From NCBI GenBank assembly GCA_025403435.1, contig CM046338.1, positions 17,955,399-18,019,398 of the forward strand: 64,000 nucleotides of DNA, in the 5' to 3' direction. The notes below the pieces were generated by a model. The model saw nothing but the letters and a program-made list of their open reading frames with translations, was not told where the DNA came from and did no database searches. The position numbers and the translations under genes were made by a program. Shown in pieces: positions 23,749 through 34,902 of the stretch. Positions within the stretch are counted from its first letter, which is position 1. Each line of letters opens with the position of its first letter. This stretch comes from Artocarpus heterophyllus (Eukaryota > Streptophyta > Magnoliopsida > Rosales > Moraceae).

Positions 23749-25690
23749 ATGAAAGGCTTATCTCTCTACAGTTCGATCCCTACAGTTGTTCCCTTTCAAA
23801 AAGGAAAAGCCTTCACGAACTTTAGAACAGAAAGTCTCAAGAATCACAGAAAGTTCACAGTCAAGAGCAGCAGCAGCAGCAGCAGCAGAGATCTTAACGA
23901 AGACGAAGAAGGTCCTCTGTCAACCACTTCCTCCGCTTACGCCGTGCTCGGAGTGGACCCCACCTGCTCAACCGCCGACCTCAAAGCCGCTTTTCGTTCC
24001 AAAGTATGAAAATTATTTGATTTCATGGAATCATTACTCTTTCTTTCTTTCTTTCTTTTTTTAAGGAACAATTCTATAATTGTTGTGTGAAATTGAAATA
24101 GGTCAAGCAATTCCACCCAGATGTTACTAGAACCGGCAAAGGCTCCGACGCAATGATTCGACGCGTGATTCAGGCCTATGAGGTACTTCCATTCGCCTCC
24201 AAAAAAAGTGTTTTTTTTTTTTTTTTTTTAGTGAATTGGGAATTTAGTTTGGTAACTGAGGAAAATTGAGCATTTAGTGAGAAAGAAAAATTCTAGAATT
24301 CTTCTTTTATCCAAACTTTTAATACGAATTGACATATTTTGTCACCTTTATTATTATTAAAAAACTTGCATTTAATAATAAAAAAAAAATTCAACTTACT
24401 TGTCGCGTGAGTTGGTGTTGGAAAGTTAAAATTGGGATTCCTGGCACTACTCTAATGAGAAATGATGAAAATGGTTCTGTAATATAATGTGACGCAGATG
24501 TTATCCAATTGCAGCAGATTGGAGATCATTGAAAGGTGAGCTTTGTTTTTTAAAATTCAGACTTTGGGTTTTATGCATCAATCATGGATAATATTTGTTA
24601 TTTTGGTTTTATTGTACAATGTATAAAAGACATGCTCACGGATGGTTGGAAATGTATATTTTGTAGTGAATGCTTAGACCCTTTTGAGAATCCAGAATGT
24701 GAAGCATTTGATGTCTTCGTGAATGAGATTGTTTGTGCCGGCAAAGGTAGAGAGCTACTGAAGAGAGCTACTGACTTTAATAATGTTCAGCTGTTTCTGT
24801 TTGTGATATTGACTAATAAATTGCTGAAGAAAATTTTTAGTGCCAATCATAATTGGGAAAGTAATCCAAGCTTTTCTCCGATCGTGAATTGGGTCCTTAG
24901 AAAATGATCTTCTTTCTCTAGTTTCGTGGAAACTGCATCTCGTCTAATTATTCCATTGAAGGAGAGTTGATCGCAAATCTAATCTGTCTACGTGTCATAA
25001 ACTATTAACACCCTGATTCATTCATGGAACTTTTCTAAACTGTAAGCAGGATGCCCATATTCCTGCGTTACAACAGCCCCTCATGCCTTCATGTTTGCTT
25101 CAACCGGAACTGCAAGAGCAACTTCTCAAGGTTGGTTAATTCGCTGCCGAGTTCCTTCCATTTTCATTAATAACTTGATAGGTATTTTTTGGTAGTCTTC
25201 ATTTTAAGCCGCTTTTTATGAAATTAGGACATGGAGAAGATTACCAAGTTCAGCTTGCAGTTGGTCAGTGCCCTAGGAGTTGCATTCATTACGTCACACC
25301 TTCGCAGAGAATTATTCTAGAGGAATTACTTGACAGGTGATTTGCTAAATGTCTATGCTTTTCCGTCATCATAGTTTGGATTTGGATTACTCAGCTTTTG
25401 CTTTCTTTGGTTGTTTGAAAAATGGAGTTGGGAATTCAGTCATTCTTCTTTCTGTTGATGCTAGCACAGAATGCCTTCCAAATTTGAGCTACTTTGTAGT
25501 ATTGTTATTAACAATTTTTTATTTGCATAATTTTTCTTGATTTTGTAGCATCTTGAATGTGCCGTATGACAGTTCAGCTGAGGCGGGTATGCTATTCAGT
25601 CTCATAGTTACAGCCAGGTTTGAAAACAATAGGTACCAAAAGCCAAAGAAGCAGGCCAAAGCTTCAACGAAAAAAGTTGATTGGGTTTGA
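23749..25690 (+). CDS. Chloroplast DnaJ-domain / 4Fe-4S ferredoxin-like protein
   Basis: Seven exons are read from GT-AG junctions: 23749-24003, 24102-24182, 24498-24535, 24667-24746, 25050-25130, 25228-25336 and 25549-25690. They total 786 nt, or 261 residues, in one frame. The N-terminal 50 residues are Ser/Lys-rich and acid-poor, like a plastid transit peptide, and include a serine run from an (AGC)n microsatellite at about 23862-23887. A J domain follows (SSAYAVLGVDPTCSTADLKAAFRSKV, HPDVTRTGKG), with the HPD tripeptide that stimulates Hsp70. The C-terminal half is a ferredoxin-type cysteine domain (IVCAGKGCPYSC and QCPRSCIHYV), expected to bind an Fe-S cluster. Plant proteins of this architecture are plastid-located; a role in Fe-S or redox protein handling is inference. 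It lies tail to tail with the DUF1995 gene. Confidence 0.88.
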
Positions 25691-26469
25691 ATTTTGCAAA
25701 ACTTCAAGCACTAGATGGAATATCCAGCCGATATGTCCGCAGAGCAATGTGTGAAAAAAAGACCACGATGATGCAATCGTTTAGAATTCAAAACAACCCG
25801 GGGCAGCCTTCTTGCCAACTGAGAGAGTAGTTTGTATATGTTGTGTCACTTGGAGGTATTTAATGTTATTTTTAGTAACTCTTTTTACCCTGTTTTGTTA
25901 CAAGGGTTATAAAGATGTATCTAACCTGTAAATACACCGTTTTGTTGAATGATAAATGGTTGTGAAAAGAGGAAACGTAATTGAATAATACATTGGATAC
26001 CTTGTGTGCAACTAAATTATACTTATAGGGGTATTCGGATGCATTGGTTTAATGGATTGAACCAATTTTGGTTAAAACTAGTGTAACATGTGAGAACTTT
26101 ATATTATAGCTTATTTTTTTTTTATACTGTAGCATATGAGAGCTTTACACTGTAGCAACCAAAAGTTTTGGTTAAAACTAAGATTGTCAAAAGTATAGCT
26201 AGGCCAGTTCAGTGAATTCAGTCAATTTTTAGGTCATTTTAGCGCAAAGTTATAATTGTGAGCCCAGGCTCTTTTGGATGGCTAACATTAAAAAACATGG
26301 TAATAGTTGGTAGTTCGTAGTTTAACAAAGAGATAGTAGAAGTAGAAGCAAACAGGACTTATTGTGCAAGAACCATCTTTTACATTCCGTAATGGTATAT
26401 TGAATACTTCCTAAAAATTAACAGATAGAAGTTGAGATAAGCTTAAAAGTTACAGTTCACAGAGGACGC
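25691..26469. other. Convergent 3' spacer with a dispersed repeat
   Basis: This spacer holds the 3' UTRs of two convergent genes. The segment at about 26080-26200 contains two tandem half-units (GTAACATGTGAGAACTTTAT and GTAGCATATGAGAGCTTTAC). It is related to 29885-30010 beyond the DUF1995 gene, so a short dispersed repeat or MITE relic is likely. No gene is seen. Confidence 0.4.
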
Positions 26470-29400
26470 TTATTTTGAAATGGCCCTCATGAATCGATTT
26501 AATGAAGAGAAGATGCCTGCTGCTTTGTCAAAGAAAGAAGGGCCCTCTGAATTCTCTTCTACAGTTCCAAATATAATCTGCAACCCAAAAAAAAAAAAAT
26601 TTCTTGGTTATTTAGGTTCAATAAATTCATACACGCTAGATATCTTCTTGTCAAACATGCCAAGGTGATTGGTTTGAAAATTAATGAAACTTTTAGCAGC
26701 AACAAACCTCAACTTCTTCGGCATCAGGACGTCTAGCGAGTTCTTGGGCAAGAAGATATCTGTTTGGTCTATCCTTATCATCATAGAACACCTTCCATAA
26801 TCTGGTATCAGATTAGCACAAACAATCAGAGACAGAGTTAATCAACCTGAGGAGTTGTAGTTTGGTCTTAAGTCCGAGTCCAAAAATATGTTATGAAGTC
26901 CTTACCCTGGATAACATCTGAACACAGCACCAGATGGTAGAGGCCTCATTGAGTAGACTGTTGTAAATGTGCTGTAAAACCAGTTTGTCAAGGATGTGTG
27001 ATTAGTAAAATTGTAAATATATTGGGGAAAAAGGAAAATAGATTTTTTAAAAAAAACTTGGATGAAATGAATTAGTACTTAGAGGTGAGCTCAAAAAGCT
27101 GAACCATATAACATAAAGACCTCACCGAAAATGATCACCGTACTAGAAGAATGCATGGACCAACACTTTTGTGTTTGCGGTAATCATCACCATGGGTGAT
27201 AAATAGCAGTGCTGAAGTACTTAAAAGCTAACATATGCAAAATCTACTAGAAGTTGCAAAAATGGATAAACAAACAATGCTCAACTAAAGCAGAGAATTT
27301 GCAAAGTTTACCTAAGAAAGTAGCGTCTTAACTTCCGAACATTAAACCCAACTCCAACATCTTCACTGATGAGGCGTGGATTCCACATGATGAGAGGCCT
27401 CGGCTGCCGATATACAAGGAAATATTCTTAACTCAAAAATCTTTTCAAGGTGTTGATTAAATTCTAATGATTTTAACACATCCTAGATTTCTAGAAGACA
27501 TTATAATTTATCGAAGAAAAATTGTTACCGGATCATCAGAGAGTTGAGAGGCAATTTTTTCTACATATCCTAGCATTTGGTAATCGGGAACAACCATAAC
27601 CACAATTTCATCTTCGCTCTCAAAAGGCTTGCGGTCGCTTAAGCTAAACAAGGGACACAAAAGCCGCATAGCAAGAATTAATGAAACGAGTATACAAAGC
27701 AATAGGTTGGCTAGCCTTTGCAAACAATACAATTTTAAATATGTTGTACAAGATTCAGTTCCAAAGGATGACAAACCACAAAAATGGAAATTTGAGCAAT
27801 GTGTATCAATTACCTCGAGAATCCAAAAGCAGCATCTTTCCACTTGTACTTCAGAAGCGCTGAGGCACCGGCATCTGGAAATATTGCTTTAACTTTCTAA
27901 AATTTTTACAAAAATTTAGATTAGATGTTAAATAAAAAAAGAGTGTAAAACTGTTTCAAGTATCAATTTCATAAAGCAGGTTGCTTGCATAAAGGGGAAA
28001 AAGCGTGCAATAGAAGCATAAGATCAGGTGAATTAGACTATTCTATCAATAGATTTTAGATTCTTTTAGGTAACCTGACATCCAGTTTCTTCAATAAGTG
28101 TATCCAAGAAAATTCTTGAAAGCTCCCAGAGCTCAGCTTGTGCGCCTTCGTCATCTAGAAACTGTAGCTGGGGGATTAGGAGCTCGACCTAGAATATTTC
28201 AAATTAATTTATTACAATAAATAGTGAGCAGAGAAAAAAAAAAGTAACAGAGAAATGATCAACTCGTTAGGAGATTATGCCATCTTTGTATGACATTTCT
28301 CCTAACTTATGTTTTTCATATTTGCAAAATTTTCAGCTGAGTGGTGTTTATACATGTAAAGTTACAATCCTAGCCTAATACTATAACATAACAAATTAAA
28401 GTTTTCTTTTGTACCCTTGAAATCCAAACACAAAACAGCACAACAAAAAGTGAATCAGATAATCTATATTAATAAGATTTTACATTTTCACTTGGCACGT
28501 ACTATGGCTCTCATTCCTCCTGAAGACACAAATGATGCACTTGCTTCACCTGATTGCCGGACTGCCCCCTCCAAGTCAGAAGGCAAGCAGCTGAAATACA
28601 AAATCAGTTGCATTAGACATTAGTCTCCAATTCAAAACCAAATAACTCAACCTCAAGCAACACCATTGGAGCAATTTCTAACTATCTATGCCAAGTAACT
28701 AAATCTTTTCTGAGAGAATAATGTAGTAAGATATGAAAAATACCCAAAACCGTTTTTAACCGTCAGTTACATGGCATCATATCAGAGCAAGAAAAAAGTA
28801 CGGCGATTTAATGGAACTTAATAAAGACATGACGGTTCGTAATTATGTCCTATCGCCTGGTAGAATTCTCCTCTTTGTCATTGCATAACCAAGTATTTCA
28901 CTATAGTATCACATGAAAACCCAGGTAAACGGTAAGATTATCAAAACATAAAGACCGGAACATATTAAAGATGCACATATTGACAATTTTAGAGATTGCA
29001 ATTGCACGAGTTTAAACTCAAGACCTCTTGCTCTGATCGTCCGATACCATGTTAGTTTAATTGTCCATCAAAAGCTTAAGTTCTTAGACATGGGTCCAAC
29101 ATTAGTCGTATATCAAACACAAAGTGATTATCAACTCCACTGAATTCTTCTATTAAGCCTAAATACCTCAAATTCACATAGAAACAGCAAAAGGGTACCG
29201 CCATTTTTCTTTCTACGTACAAACTTTTTCCTCCTCAAAATGATCCAACCATGAAAACACGCACAAAACGAAGCACAGCCCAGATAAATCGATCAACAGT
29301 ACTTAGAACCAACTATAACTCTTTCGAACGAAACAATTAAACTGACCTGTCATCTTCTTCCACTTCCTCATCTTCTTGAACCGCTTGAAAAGAAGGAGTG

Positions 29401-29618
29401 GAGGTCTCTTCAAGACCGTCTTGCGGATGGTCGCCTTGGAATTTTTTGAACTTGGCATTAAGTCTGGTGGGTGATTTGCCGTTGAAAGTGGTGGTGAGGA
29501 AGATAGAGTTAGAGCGAGAAAAGGATAAGGGAATCAAGCGAGTGGTGGAGGTTGAGTTGGGCATGGACGGTGAAGAGGAGGAACAGAAGATATGGAAACT
29601 TGGGTATGTGGAAGCCAT
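26470..29618 (-). CDS. DUF1995-domain chloroplast protein, LPA3-like
   Basis: Nine exons are read on the minus strand from splice sites: 29618-29347, 28590-28503, 28188-28075, 27896-27814, 27643-27529, 27403-27312, 26971-26906, 26801-26708 and 26577-26470. They total 1032 nt, or 343 residues, with all phases consistent. The N-terminus (MASTYPSFHIFCSSSS, then Ser/Thr/Arg-rich with almost no acidic residues) is a typical chloroplast transit peptide, followed by an acidic linker. The body has DUF1995 features: a GGMRAIVELLIPQLQ block, a strand with VVMVVPDYQML, RPLIMWNPRL, and the C-terminal GTVEENSEGPSFFDKAAGIF. Family members include Arabidopsis LPA3, which assists photosystem II assembly; whether this one does is inference. 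The last residues are FMRAISK. Confidence 0.85.
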
Positions 29619-30590
29619 TGAAGTTGCTTCTTTTACACTGCTGCTATTTTGGAGAGCCTAAACTTTGGAACATGATTATTATGGTTTTTTCTCTTCTTTT
29701 TATTTTTTATTTTTATTTTTCTGTGAGATGTATTTTTTTCTGCCCTCAAAAATTCTTGGTTGCTGAATGATGACGTCATAAGAATCATGAACCAGATCCC
29801 CACGTAATCCGTTGTAGAGTCATTGAGAAAGAGACAGGTGTTTGAGAAGCGCTATTAGGGCTAACTTTTTAATTTATAATATTGTATTATGTGAGAACTT
29901 TATGCTATAGTAATTTTTTATTTTTTATTATAGTACGTAAAAATTTTATACTTTTTAGTAATCAAAAAGTTAATTCTAATCATAGTTGCTAAATTATAAT
30001 TGTCAAACACCTTATAAAAAAATCTTTATTAAATTGAGAAATACTACAGTGGAGATTGGTAACATCATTTGATCAAAATATGATAGAAGAAAAAGATGAA
30101 GGACCATCAAAACAAAAAGGCTCTCCCACACACAATTATCTTACATTCATCAAGGAAAAAAAAACTAAATCGATGATTGTGCCTTGTAAATCGCCTATGG
30201 TAATGGGGTTTGCACGACTCATTCCCGTCTCAACCATTTGCGTTGGGAAGGTTGACGGAACAATGGAGAAAGGGATTGTTGGAATTCAGCCACATGCGAT
30301 ATCGACAGGTTTCATCTCCTCTATAAACGCTACCATTGTTGAGCTTACTCCTTTGAAAACTGAGAAGAGTTTGACAGATCTCGTTGATATCTTCCATGAC
30401 TGCTGACATCATTTGCTCCTTGCAAAGCTGTGGTTGCAATGGGTTAGTAAAGGAGATCATGGCGAAAAGGAGCGTAGATCTCATCAATCTTTTTTTTTTT
30501 TAATGCTTAATGATCAATTGGGTAAGGTCTCTGATACTATTCTCAAGGAAGAAATTTTCCATTACCTTCATCTTCGGCAAGATCTTTGTC
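29619..30590. other. Upstream region of DUF1995 gene and unassigned sequence
   Basis: The bidirectional spacer starts with a T-rich stretch (29680-29730). A second copy of the short GTGAGAACTTTAT repeat lies at about 29885-30010. An open frame at 30056-30406 has no recognisable domain on either strand; the composition is mixed and it may be old transposon or gene-fragment sequence. No function is proposed. Confidence 0.3.
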
Positions 30591-30592
30591 GC

Positions 30593-30930
30593 TAAAGGAG
30601 GTCTGAGAACGACCAAGGTCGAGGATTACGATCTAGAGGAGGAAAAGTGGTGCATGGTTGCTATAGCCTCGAGAAGCCACTATGGCTGCATCGACGCTTC
30701 TGTTGACGAAGTCTTCTACATCATCGCAGGCCTGAAGCTTGGTGGTTCAGAGAACAACAATCTCTCATGTGAGGCTATGGCAAGAGCTGAGGCTCACATC
30801 TACACTAGCTTGATGGACTTGTACGACATGGAATCGCACGTGTGGCTTCGTAGTTGAGCCATCCCTGGCAGCGGCAGCTATATGGTGGTGACTTGCACTG
30901 CTTTCGATTTCATCTACATGCTAGCAAGCC
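30593..30930 (+). pseudogene. Kelch-repeat (F-box/kelch-like) gene fragment
   Basis: The frame encodes two kelch-like blades: GGLRTTKVEDYDLEEEKW, then GCIDASVDEVFYIIAGLKLGG, then MDLYDMESHVWLRS. A TGA follows at about 30855, after which the frame continues with kelch-like residues (AIPGSG, FDFIYMLASH). There is no start codon in context, no F-box and no full propeller. The fragment is cut at about 30930, where minus-strand integrase sequence begins. It is probably an old gene relic interrupted by the retroelement, or a captured fragment. Assignment to the F-box/kelch group is by pattern of blades only. Confidence 0.5.
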
Positions 30931-33860
30931 ACATGGTGGTTATGCTTGTCATTTTGTAGGCCCATAATACTTTGGAAAGCTCCTCCAACCATCTTCCTTT
31001 AAGGTCATCAAGGCATTTCTTCAGTGTATGATATATAATCTTATTGACAACCTCAACTTGACCATTTGACTGTGGGTGGATAACAACAGAGAAACTCTTG
31101 TGTATGCCAAGATTCTCACAAAATTTCCTCATCTTAGCATTATCAAATTGCTTGCCATTGTTGGAGACGGGTGAATATACGACACTAACTTAGCAGACAA
31201 TATGAGACCATATAAAACTCGTACAGTTGGCCTCCATAATCGTGGTAAATCCTTTGCTTCTGCCCACTTGGTGTAATAATCGACCACCACTATGATGAAG
31301 TTAACGCCACTAGGCGTTATGATAAATAGATCGATAATATCGATTCCCTATTTTGCAAAAGGCTAAGGACTTAAGATTGACGTTAGATTTTCAGGGTGAG
31401 ATCTCAATATCGTAACATAACACTGGCATTTGTTACACTTTGCGAGCATATTTAATGGTGTCCTTTGAATTAAGCCAATAATACACTTGTCTTAGCATTT
31501 TGTGGGCCAAAGATTATCCTTCAGAATGGTTCCCACACAAGCCTTCTTGAATCTTTCTCAAAACTCTTAAACCTTCATCCTTGTCGAGACAACGGAGAAG
31601 AGGAATTGAGTTACCTCGCCTATATAGCATCCCATCATGCAGGAGGTAACGAGTTGACCTATAGTGGGTTCTTTTGGCTTCAATTGGGTCAGCGGGCAAT
31701 TCTCCATTTAGTAAATATCTTATTGTTGGAGTTATCCAGCTATCTCTCTGTGTGACTGGCATTGCTTCCTCTATTTCCCTTTTGCTATTGTTGGGACTTC
31801 CAAAATTTCGACAGGCACCACTTTAAGTAACTCCTAATCTTTCGATGTAGCGAATCGAGTTAGTGCGTCAACATCACTATTCTCAACATGAGGTACTTGT
31901 TTAATCTGACAAGATTGGAACTTTGCAACTTCTTCTTTCACCTTTTGCAGATACTTGAGCATTACCCAATATTTGGTTTTGTACTTATCTGATCTGGTTT
32001 ACGATAAGCTGATAATCACTATGGACTTTCAATGGGTCAGCCTTTAGGTGATGGGTGAGACGTAAGCCCATTAGAATTGCTCCGTACTCTACCTCATTAT
32101 TGGATGCTGTGAATTTAAATATCATTGTTGCTGTTATCTTGTGGTTTTTTGGGCTTACCAACATAACTCCTTCACATGCACCACGTTCATTCGACAAGCC
32201 GTCAACGTACAACTTCCATTTAGGTTGCTCCACCTTAGTCTTTGTCTTTGTGCCCCCTGGTCTAGCTATGAACTCAACAATAAAGTCAGCCAGGGCCTAC
32301 CCCTTGATCATTGTGTGGGCTTTGCAGTCTATATCAAACTGACTTAGCTCGACGAACCTTTCTGCAAGTGACCTAACGTCTTTGGCATTTGAAGAGCTTA
32401 CCTTAGAGGATAATTGGTTAAAAGGACCACTTTATGCTCTAAGAAATACCTTTTTAACTTTTTGGTAGACATAACCAGTGCTAGTGTAAGCTTTCTATCT
32501 TCGGATACCTTGTTTCTGCGTCAAGTAAATGATTGCTTGTGTAGTAATCTAGAAGCTGAGCTTTCTTTCCTTCTCTTATCAAAACCGAGCTTAGGGCATG
32601 AGACCATACAACCAAATAAATATAAAGGTCTCCCTGATAAAGCTTTAGAAAATAATGAAGGTTTCCTTAGATACTCCTTAAGGCACTTGAAAGGCTCGTC
32701 ACATTCCGTCGTCCATTCGAATAGCTTTCTTCCTTTCAAAATGTCAAAGAATGGCACACTTATTAGTCACCCTTGAGATAAAATGGTTGAGAGCTACAAC
32801 ACAACCTGTTAACTTTTGCACCTCATTGGCCTTCTACAGTGCCTCCATATCCAACAATGCTTGAATCTTGGCTGGGTTAGCCTTAATGCCTCAACTGCTA
32901 ACTATGAACCCTAGAAACTTCCCAAGACCACTCCAAATGCACACTTCAAAGGATTGAACTTCATCTTGTACTTCTTCGAGATCTAGAACATCTCATCTAG
33001 GTGTGTGACATGTAAACTTGCTTTCATAGACTTTACTAGCATATCGTTGACATATACTTCCATCGTTTCTCAATTTGCTTGGCAAACATCTTGTTCACCA
33101 AGAGTTTGTATGTTGCCCCTCTGTTTTTCAACCCAAAGGGTGTGAAGAGATAATAGTACAACCCCCTATCAGTGATAAAAAAATGTGTGCTCTTGATCTC
33201 ATGGGTGCATTGGGATCTAGTTATAGCCTAAATAGGCATCTGTGAAACTTAACAATTCAAGTCCCACTGTGGCATAGACCAGTTGATTAATCTATGGGAG
33301 AGGGAAACTGTCATTTGGACATGCCTTGTAAAGGTCGCTAAAGGCTATGTACATTATCCATTTCCCATTCAGCTTAGGGACAAGCACTGGATTGGAAATC
33401 CAATCAAGGTAATGTGATTCTCTGATAAATCCATTTTTCTTTAACTTGCTACCTCCTCTCGGAGCACTTCATACCTCTTTAGGTTCATTGATCGCCTCTT
33501 CTATCTTTTCGAAAGGTAGTTTGGGTCAATGTTAACGTGGTGGCAGGCGATCTCTAGGTTGAAATCGACCATATCTTCACGTGTCCAGGTAAAGACATCT
33601 AAATTCTTGCTTAGAAATTTCATGAGTTTGTCCATCTGTTTCTTCGTCAACACTGAATCAATCCTAAACACCTTTGATGGGTCTTGCTTATCCACTTTTA
33701 TCTCGATAAGATCCTCAGTCGGCTTTGTTCTAGTGTTCCATTTTCCTACCTTTGGTCTTGGTCCTCCACCATAGGTCCTTGGTGAGCCATCCTCCTTTCC
33801 ATTATCTTGGGGTCTGCAGTAAGTTAACCTTGACTCATATTGGTTTCCCGCTCAGCTCGC
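30930..33860 (-). mobile_element. Ty3/gypsy (Tat-like) pol remnant, 3' part
   Basis: On the minus strand the order is reverse transcriptase remnants (about 33700-32520), an extra RNase H-like domain (32233-31985: KLYVDGLSNERGACEG, NNEVEYGAILMGLRL, VHSDYQLIVNQI), the integrase zinc-binding region (31762-31514: HDGMLYRRGNSIPLLRCL, GLCGNHSEG) and the integrase core and C-terminal part (SFSVVIHPQSNGQVEVVNKI, KVLWAYK). A second, archaeal-type RNase H between pol and integrase marks the Tat/Ogre lineage of Ty3/gypsy elements. Frames are broken by many stops and shifts, so it is dead. Its upstream end continues at 54334, beyond the copia insertion. No LTR is found on the left. Confidence 0.8.
33856..33860. 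repeat. Target-site duplication CTCGC of the copia element, left copy
   Basis: CTCGC here matches 54334-54338. Removing the intervening DNA and one copy rejoins the Tat-like frame as ...GVGELSGK..., the expected protease-to-RT linker, so the duplication marks true insertion edges. Confidence 0.85.
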
Positions 33861-34864
33861 TATTGGAAAAGTAGTACGTAGCAGAAATTTAAAATTTTTT
33901 TAATATTAGAGTATTTTCTAAAACACAAGTTTGATACGCTATATGCATAAATTAACTAGATCTTACTAACCTTTTTTTACCAAAGAGTACTTGCAATCTA
34001 TGAAGAGAAGGGCGTTTCAGAAGGGCGTTTCAGAAGAGCCTTAACCAACTAGTCTTCTTTGCTATTCTCTATCTACGATCAGAGTGCACGTGCGCACGTC
34101 GTATAGCTTTTCCTTGTGACTCTCTGTCTAACCGATTGAGAAAACCTAGAACTAAGGTTCGTGATTTATAAAAACTAGCTCTCAGGGGAGTTTCAGAGAC
34201 TCATAATATAGAGTGCTCACTCTTGATTTCTCAACTGATCTCCATAACTATGAGTCTTACTCCCTATTTATAGAGGTTGGACCTAGGGAGTCCTTATCAG
34301 ATAAGGCTTCAAAAATTCAAATCTGAATCAATATCCGATAAAAATCACGTCTAAAAATGTGTGGTTAAAAATCATTTGGTCGGCAGGCCGAACTGGCAAA
34401 TCATCTTTCCGAACTTAGTCCATCGGTAGATCAAACTGAAAAATTGGCCTGCCGAACTAACGATAAATGATCCCTGCAAATCTTTATTTTTCACCCGAGA
34501 TTCTTAGAATAAAGTCTCAGTTTTAATTCAAATAACCTAAGAGAGAAGTTACCTGATTAAAACAGTTATATCTAGAAATCTTTAGGAAAATAAATATTCC
34601 TGATAATTCAACAAGTTTATTTTGAATTACCTTACATAAAATTTATTCAACCGATAAACAGACATGAATTATTTGATCCTATCAAATTTCAACCAATATG
34701 ATAATTTAACATAAGTCACCAATTTATTGGAAAAGCAAGTTGTATCGTTATAGGATTTATTATGAGCTAGTAAAAGGGACTTGATGGACCTATATAGTTC
34801 AAGTTCTTGATAATTACGAAACCGAATATCCTAGATATACATTTCATAATTATCAACTTTAACA
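33861..34864 (-). repeat. Copia 3' LTR (shortened by internal deletion)
   Basis: It aligns with 49481-49657 plus 52714-53527. Minus-strand start is TGTTAAAGTTGATAATT; the other end is mutated to TA from TG in the plus reading (TATTGG at 33861). A TATA box (CTATAAATAGGG) lies at about 34263-34274. Compared with the 5' LTR it lacks the first ~806 bases, so it is 1004 bp against about 1797. The upstream segment 34380-34461 holds copies of the CGGCAGGCCG/CGGCCTGCCG-type motif. Confidence 0.8.
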
Positions 34865-34875
34865 ATCTCCCACTT
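34865..34875 (-). other. Polypurine tract of the copia element
   Basis: Read on the minus strand this is AAGTGGGAGAT, directly abutting the TGTTA start of the 3' LTR. It is the usual plant copia second-strand primer site. Confidence 0.75.
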
Positions 34876-34902
34876 GCACTAAGTGAGTAAATATGACAAA
34901 TC

